In this document: in pieces, positions 60,456-64,000 of the stretch
How the letters are laid out: every line of letters starts with the position of its first letter
How positions within the stretch are numbered: the first letter of the stretch is position 1
Assembly (NCBI RefSeq): GCF_004919105.1
Contig: NZ_STGK01000018.1
Span: 30,116-94,115, forward strand
Length of the DNA stretch: 64,000 nt
Source of the DNA: Nocardioides sp. GY 10113
GTDB taxonomy: Bacteria; Actinomycetota; Actinomycetes; Propionibacteriales; Nocardioidaceae
Direction of reading: 5' to 3'
Position numbers and translations under genes: made by a program
Notes under the pieces: generated by a model
Told to the model about the DNA's origin: nothing
The model's database searches: none
Seen by the model: the letters and a program-made list of their open reading frames with translations, nothing else

Positions 60456-61352
60456 ATGAACATGGTGTCGAGGATTCCGCAAGAGGTCGAGGCAAATCTG
60501 CTCACGATCGGCGCGCTCGCCGAGCGCACCGGGGTCAGCCAGGCCACGCTCCGTGCGTGGGAGCAGCGGCACGGGTTCCCCCGGCCGCGCCGGCTCGAGG
60601 GGGGCCACCGGCGCTACCTGGAGTCCGACGTCGCGGCGGTCGACCGCGTCGTACGGCGCCGTGACGCGGGGGTGCGGCTCGACGTGGCGATCGCCGACGC
60701 GCTCGCCGAGGAGACGCGCGAGGTGCCGTCGGTCTACGCCGAGCTGCGGCGCCAGCACCCGCACCTCCCGGTGCAGCGACTGCACAAGCGCACGCTGCTC
60801 GCGCTCTCCTGGGCGATCGAAGACGAGTTCTGCGCCAAGGCCGAGCGCGCCCTGCTGTTCGGCGCGTTCCAGAAGGAACGCCACTACGCCCCCGCCCGGG
60901 CCCGCTGGGAGGAGCTGGCACTCGTGTCCCGGGCGGCGTTCGCGTTCGCGGAGTTCCCCGACCTGGGGGAGCCGAGGGTGATCGGCTCGGGGGCGCGTCC
61001 CGGTCCGGTGCTGGTGCCGCTCCCGCCGGAGGAGGCGCTGGCGCGGGAGTGGGCGGTGATCTGCGATGCGGTCGACCTGCCGGTCGCGCTGACCGCCTGG
61101 GAGATCCCCGGGCAGCGCGACGTGCCGGACCGCGAACGTCTCTTCGAGTCGATCCTGACCGTCGATCCGGTCGCCGTGCGGGACGCGGCACGGACCTGCG
61201 CCGGTGTGGCGCAGCGGGCCGGCGCGGCCGCGGCGGCGCCGGTGCTCTACGAGCTCGCGGACCAGCCGCCGGGGGGCGTCGCCGACCTGGTCTCGGTCGG
61301 CGCCATGCTCGGTCGGGTGCTCAGCTACGTCGACCGCTACGGAGGTGCGTGA
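60456..61352 (+). CDS. MerR-type regulator with DICT sensory domain
   Basis: The 298-residue protein has a MerR wHTH at residues 15-80 (LLTIGALAERTGVSQATLRAWEQRHGFPRPRRLEGGHRRY), then a helical linker, and a DICT domain from about 108 (LLALSWAIEDEFCAKAERALLFGAFQKERHYAPARARWEEL, later EWAVICDAVDLPVALTAWEIPG). DICT domains are found with light- and signal-sensing proteins. It is divergent from the 82-residue-protein/FHA/protease genes and probably controls them. ATG 60456 is chosen for a leaderless start; ATG 60444 or 60462 are alternatives. Confidence 0.85.
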   Translation: MNMVSRIPQEVEANLLTIGALAERTGVSQATLRAWEQRHGFPRPRRLEGGHRRYLESDVAAVDRVVRRRDAGVRLDVAIADALAEETREVPSVYAELRRQHPHLPVQRLHKRTLLALSWAIEDEFCAKAERALLFGAFQKERHYAPARARWEELALVSRAAFAFAEFPDLGEPRVIGSGARPGPVLVPLPPEEALAREWAVICDAVDLPVALTAWEIPGQRDVPDRERLFESILTVDPVAVRDAARTCAGVAQRAGAAAAAPVLYELADQPPGGVADLVSVGAMLGRVLSYVDRYGGA

Positions 61353-61386
61353 CGCCCGGGGGGCGCCGCTCTGGTTGGCTGTGCCC

Positions 61387-62718
61387 ATGAAGACCTGGCT
61401 GGCCACCACCCGTGACGCGGTCCAGGCCCGGCTCTGGCCGGTCCCGACGGTTGCCGTGGTCGCGGCGGTGCTGCTCGGGTTGTGGCTGCCCGAGGTCGAC
61501 GCGGCCCTCGACCCCCACCTCGGCGGGCCGTTCGAGGGCTGGCTCTTCGGCGGGGACGGTGAGGCCGCGCTCTCCCTGCTGGGTGTGATCGCGTCGTCCC
61601 TGGTGTCGGTGACCGCGCTGACCTTCTCGCTGACCGTGGTGGCGCTCCAGCTGGCCAGCAGCCAGTTCTCCCCGCGGCTGCTGCGCACCTTCGTCCGCGA
61701 CCAGTTCGTGCAGGCGACGCTGGCGATCTTCCTGGGCACCTTCACCTACGCGCTGACCGTGATGCGTGCGGTCCGGATCGGCAACGGCGATCCGGCGACC
61801 GTGCCGCAGCTGTCGGTCTCGGTCGCCTTCGTGCTGGCGCTGACCAGCGTGCTGGCCCTGGTGCTGTTCCTGGCCCACCTCGTCCGCGAGCTGCGCGTGG
61901 AGACGATGCTGGCCGAGGTGCACCGGGACGCCTCGGCCACCCTGCGCGCCGTGCTGCCCGAGCGCGACCCGGACGCCGCCCCGCTGCCGCCGTTCGCCGC
62001 CCCGCTCGGCGAGGTCCGTCCGCTGCTCGTGCGCGACGGCGGCTTCCTGACCCGGGTCGACCGCGGTGGCCTGCTGAAGGTGGCGGTCGAGGAGGACGCC
62101 CAGGTCGCCCTCGACGTGCACCCGGGCAGCTTCCTGGTGGTCGGCACGCCGCTGGGGCGCGTCTGGCCGGCGCGCGGCGGCACCTTCGACGACGAGGACG
62201 CGGCGCGGATCGCCGACCGGGTCGCCGGCTGCCTGCACACGGGGCCGGAGCGCACCGCCGCCCAGGACGTCGCCTACGGCCTGCGCCAGCTCGCCGACGT
62301 CGCGAACAAGGCGCTCTCCCCGGGCATCAACGACCCGACGACCGCCGTCCACGCCCTCGGCCACGTCTCGGCGCTGCTGTGCGAGCTGACCGACCGCGAG
62401 CTAGGCCCCGCCGTGCTCCGCGACGACCAGGACCGTGCGCGGGTCGCCCTGCTCCAGCCGGACCTGGCCGGCTACGTCGAGCTCGGCATCGAGCAGCCCC
62501 GCCGCTACGGCGCCTCCGACCCGCAGCTCCTGGAGGCGATCGGACAGGTGCTGCTCTCGCTCAGCCACCGTGCCGCCCCGGAGGACCGCCCGGTGGTGCA
62601 CGACCAGCTCCGGCGGCTGCGCGCCACCGCCGCGGCCCAGGACTTCGATCCCGAGGAGCGGCACCGCCTCGACGAGCTGACCCGGGTGGTCGAGCAGAAC
62701 CTCACGGAGCCGGCGTGA
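61387..62718 (+). CDS. DUF2254 membrane protein
   Basis: The 443-residue protein has an N-terminal region with four membrane helices (VPTVAVVAAVLLGLWLP, LLGVIASSLVSVTALTFSLTVVALQLA, FVQATLAIFLGTFTYALTVM, VSVAFVLALTSVLALVLFLAHLV). A large cytoplasmic region follows with RQLADVANKALSPGINDPTTAVHALGHVSALL, the family hallmark. Function is unknown. The stop overlaps by 17 bases with the end of the convergent flavoprotein gene. It lies 34 bases after merR and may share its transcript. Confidence 0.87.
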   Translation: MKTWLATTRDAVQARLWPVPTVAVVAAVLLGLWLPEVDAALDPHLGGPFEGWLFGGDGEAALSLLGVIASSLVSVTALTFSLTVVALQLASSQFSPRLLRTFVRDQFVQATLAIFLGTFTYALTVMRAVRIGNGDPATVPQLSVSVAFVLALTSVLALVLFLAHLVRELRVETMLAEVHRDASATLRAVLPERDPDAAPLPPFAAPLGEVRPLLVRDGGFLTRVDRGGLLKVAVEEDAQVALDVHPGSFLVVGTPLGRVWPARGGTFDDEDAARIADRVAGCLHTGPERTAAQDVAYGLRQLADVANKALSPGINDPTTAVHALGHVSALLCELTDRELGPAVLRDDQDRARVALLQPDLAGYVELGIEQPRRYGASDPQLLEAIGQVLLSLSHRAAPEDRPVVHDQLRRLRATAAAQDFDPEERHRLDELTRVVEQNLTEPA

Positions 62719-64000
62719 GCCGGTCCAAGGTGGCGTAGGCCGGTTCGATCGCCTCCAGCAGTCGTCCGTAGAGCGCCTGCCGCGCCGGGTCGTCGGCCTC
62801 GGCGGGGCGCGAGCGGGTGGCGTTGACCCGGGTGCTCGCGAACCAGTCCTTGAGCCCGGGGTGGGTGCGCCAGGCGCCCTCGGTGGCCAGGCCGTTGAGC
62901 AGCATCCGGATGTAGCCGTAGGGGGTGTCGTCGACGAAGTTCGGCGGGCAGAGCGCGTTGCGCTCCTCGTCGGTGAGGTCGAGTGCCTCCAGGCGCGCGA
63001 TCGCCCCGCTGCTCAGCGGCATGCTGAGCCGGGTCAGGTACTGCACGGTGATCCGGCCGTCGCTGAAGACCGGCACGGGCGGTCCGTCGGGCAGCCCCGG
63101 CGCCGCACAGTGCACGTGCACCTGGTCCGGGGGCGTCGGCACCTCGCCGCGCTCCAGCACGATCCGGTCCGGCTCGATCCGCAGCACCCGGCCCAGCCGG
63201 ACCACGTCGTCGATCCGGCGCAGCTGGTCGACCTCGTAGGTGCTGATCGTCGGGCCGCGGAAGATCGTCGGCTGCACGTCGGGGTCGATCCGCAGGATCA
63301 CCTCGCGCCGTTCCAGCTCGGCGAGCACCTCGTCCATCGTGTCGTGGGCGGCCAGCGCCTCCAGGAAGCCGACCGTGCCCTCCACGGTCAGGTCCGAGAG
63401 CGTCCCGGACTGCATGTAGTGGCGGTTGTTCAGCCACGCGTCGCGGGTGCGGATCCAGGTGATCGACGCGGGCGGGCAGCCCTGCTCCAGCAGCCACACC
63501 CCGGTGTCGAAGGCGGTCTTGCCGGTGCCGACGATCGTCACGCCGCCGACCGGCCCGTCGCCGGTGGCGTCGCCGCCGAAGCCGAGACGGGTCAGCTCGG
63601 TCGGCGTCACCACCCGTACGCCGTCGGCGACCTCGAACGGGGGCGCGTAGGTCTGCGGCACCCGCGAGGCGGTCCAGGTCGCGTCCACCAACCGTCGTCG
63701 CACCACCACCTCGGTCTCCTCGCCCCCGAAGACGGACCGGATCCGGTGCACCCCGCCCTGCTCGCCGGCCGGGCCGTCGACGTACTCGGTCTTCGGCAGG
63801 AACCGGACCTGCCCCGAGGGCAGGAACCGGTCGCTCATCCGCTCCGCGAAGTAGGCCTGGATCTCCACGCCGCTGACGCGGGTGTAGTGGCCGGCCTCGG
63901 GGCCGTCGGTCGCGATCCGGTCCTCGCCGAGCACGGCCGAGCCGACGCCGTACCAGCCCGACGGCTGGTGCAGCCGGACGAACGGGTAGGAGTCGATCCA
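62702..64000 (-). CDS. FAD/NAD(P)-binding oxidoreductase (5' end outside window)
   Basis: The frame is open to the right window edge (432 residues seen; N terminus with the first FAD-binding GxGxxG absent). The visible N-terminal part WIDSYPFVRLHQPSGWYGVGS is the beta-strand/arm region of flavoprotein monooxygenases. A second Rossmann motif follows, GGVTIVGTGKTAFDTGVWLLEQG, then a conserved Trp-rich segment and NNRHYMQSG. It probably oxidises a small substrate using FAD and NADPH. A complete start is needed to assign a subfamily. Confidence 0.75.
   Translation of the reverse strand, partial: WIDSYPFVRLHQPSGWYGVGSAVLGEDRIATDGPEAGHYTRVSGVEIQAYFAERMSDRFLPSGQVRFLPKTEYVDGPAGEQGGVHRIRSVFGGEETEVVVRRRLVDATWTASRVPQTYAPPFEVADGVRVVTPTELTRLGFGGDATGDGPVGGVTIVGTGKTAFDTGVWLLEQGCPPASITWIRTRDAWLNNRHYMQSGTLSDLTVEGTVGFLEALAAHDTMDEVLAELERREVILRIDPDVQPTIFRGPTISTYEVDQLRRIDDVVRLGRVLRIEPDRIVLERGEVPTPPDQVHVHCAAPGLPDGPPVPVFSDGRITVQYLTRLSMPLSSGAIARLEALDLTDEERNALCPPNFVDDTPYGYIRMLLNGLATEGAWRTHPGLKDWFASTRVNATRSRPAEADDPARQALYGRLLEAIEPAYATLDRLTPAP

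Noticed and set aside
1..64000. CRISPR array, insertion sequence or prophage
   Set aside because: No regularly spaced direct repeats of 25-37 bases, no transposase, integrase or phage structural motif was found in any frame. The only repeats are short tandem units and single hairpins.

Overview
The window is high-G+C, densely coded actinobacterial DNA with many GTG starts, ATGA/GTGA gene overlaps and strong AGGAGG-type ribosome binding sites. The gene set fits an aerobic soil- or water-type member of the Propionibacteriales, most like Nocardioides or a relative: a YlbL/PPA1309/UPF0182 block, an actinobacterial tad pilus locus, a beta-ketoadipate tail pathway and a MerR-DICT regulator. No rRNA or species-level marker is present, so the genus is an inference.

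Layout. 0-7.4 kb is a conserved envelope block: partial DUF2342 metalloprotease, moaE, a small membrane protein, a PDZ-Lon (YlbL) protease, a PPA1309 protein, the large UPF0182 membrane protein and a TRIC-type channel. 7.4-10.7 kb holds an arylsulfatase divergent from a MarR regulator, then an initiator tRNA-Met with its own promoter and a 17-bp-stem terminator. 10.8-25.1 kb is accessory metabolism and surface: a kinase/M23-like/aminotransferase fusion, a SUKH-like protein, an alditol oxidase, a 1599-residue secreted glycine-rich protein, GNAT, DUF998 and a GH3 glycosidase.

25.5-36.9 kb, on the minus strand, is a tad (Flp-type) pilus locus. It runs TadE, TadG, CpaB, CpaE/TadZ, CpaF/TadA, a VWA-TadB fusion and TadC, straight into an overlapping sensor kinase and LuxR-type regulator. 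After a hairpin come two Flp pilin genes. No prepilin peptidase is present. 37.6-39.8 kb holds a MetS/MetP amino-acid importer and a DUF4231 protein. 39.9-43.6 kb looks like a decaying or transferred patch: a gene of Ig-like repeats broken by frameshifts, then lower-GC VOC and cupin genes and a hydrolase.

43.7-50.3 kb holds DUF4395, a secreted trypsin, a methylenetetrahydrofolate reductase, SRPBCC, and a LysR regulator divergent from pcaF-pcaI-pcaJ, which turns 3-oxoadipate into succinyl-CoA and acetyl-CoA. 50.4-57.4 kb holds a zinc-ribbon membrane protein, two lipoprotein hydrolases, a Pit phosphate transporter with its PhoU-like partner, a large imperfect inverted repeat, an HtrA-like protease, a cupin and a 2TM protein. 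57.6-64 kb holds a duplicated-domain protein, a compact cluster of papain-like protease, FHA protein and 82-residue protein divergent from a MerR-DICT regulator, a DUF2254 membrane protein and a partial flavoprotein.

Four decayed genes lie at the borders between intact blocks: an ABC-ATPase tail near 15.9 kb, an alpha/beta-hydrolase piece near 25.2 kb, a universal stress protein near 37.2 kb and the Ig-repeat gene near 40 kb. I saw no insertion sequence, phage gene or CRISPR array. The best candidates for something undescribed are the papain-like protease/FHA/small-protein cluster, the 1599-residue secreted protein, and the tad locus with a built-in two-component system and VWA-TadB fusion.
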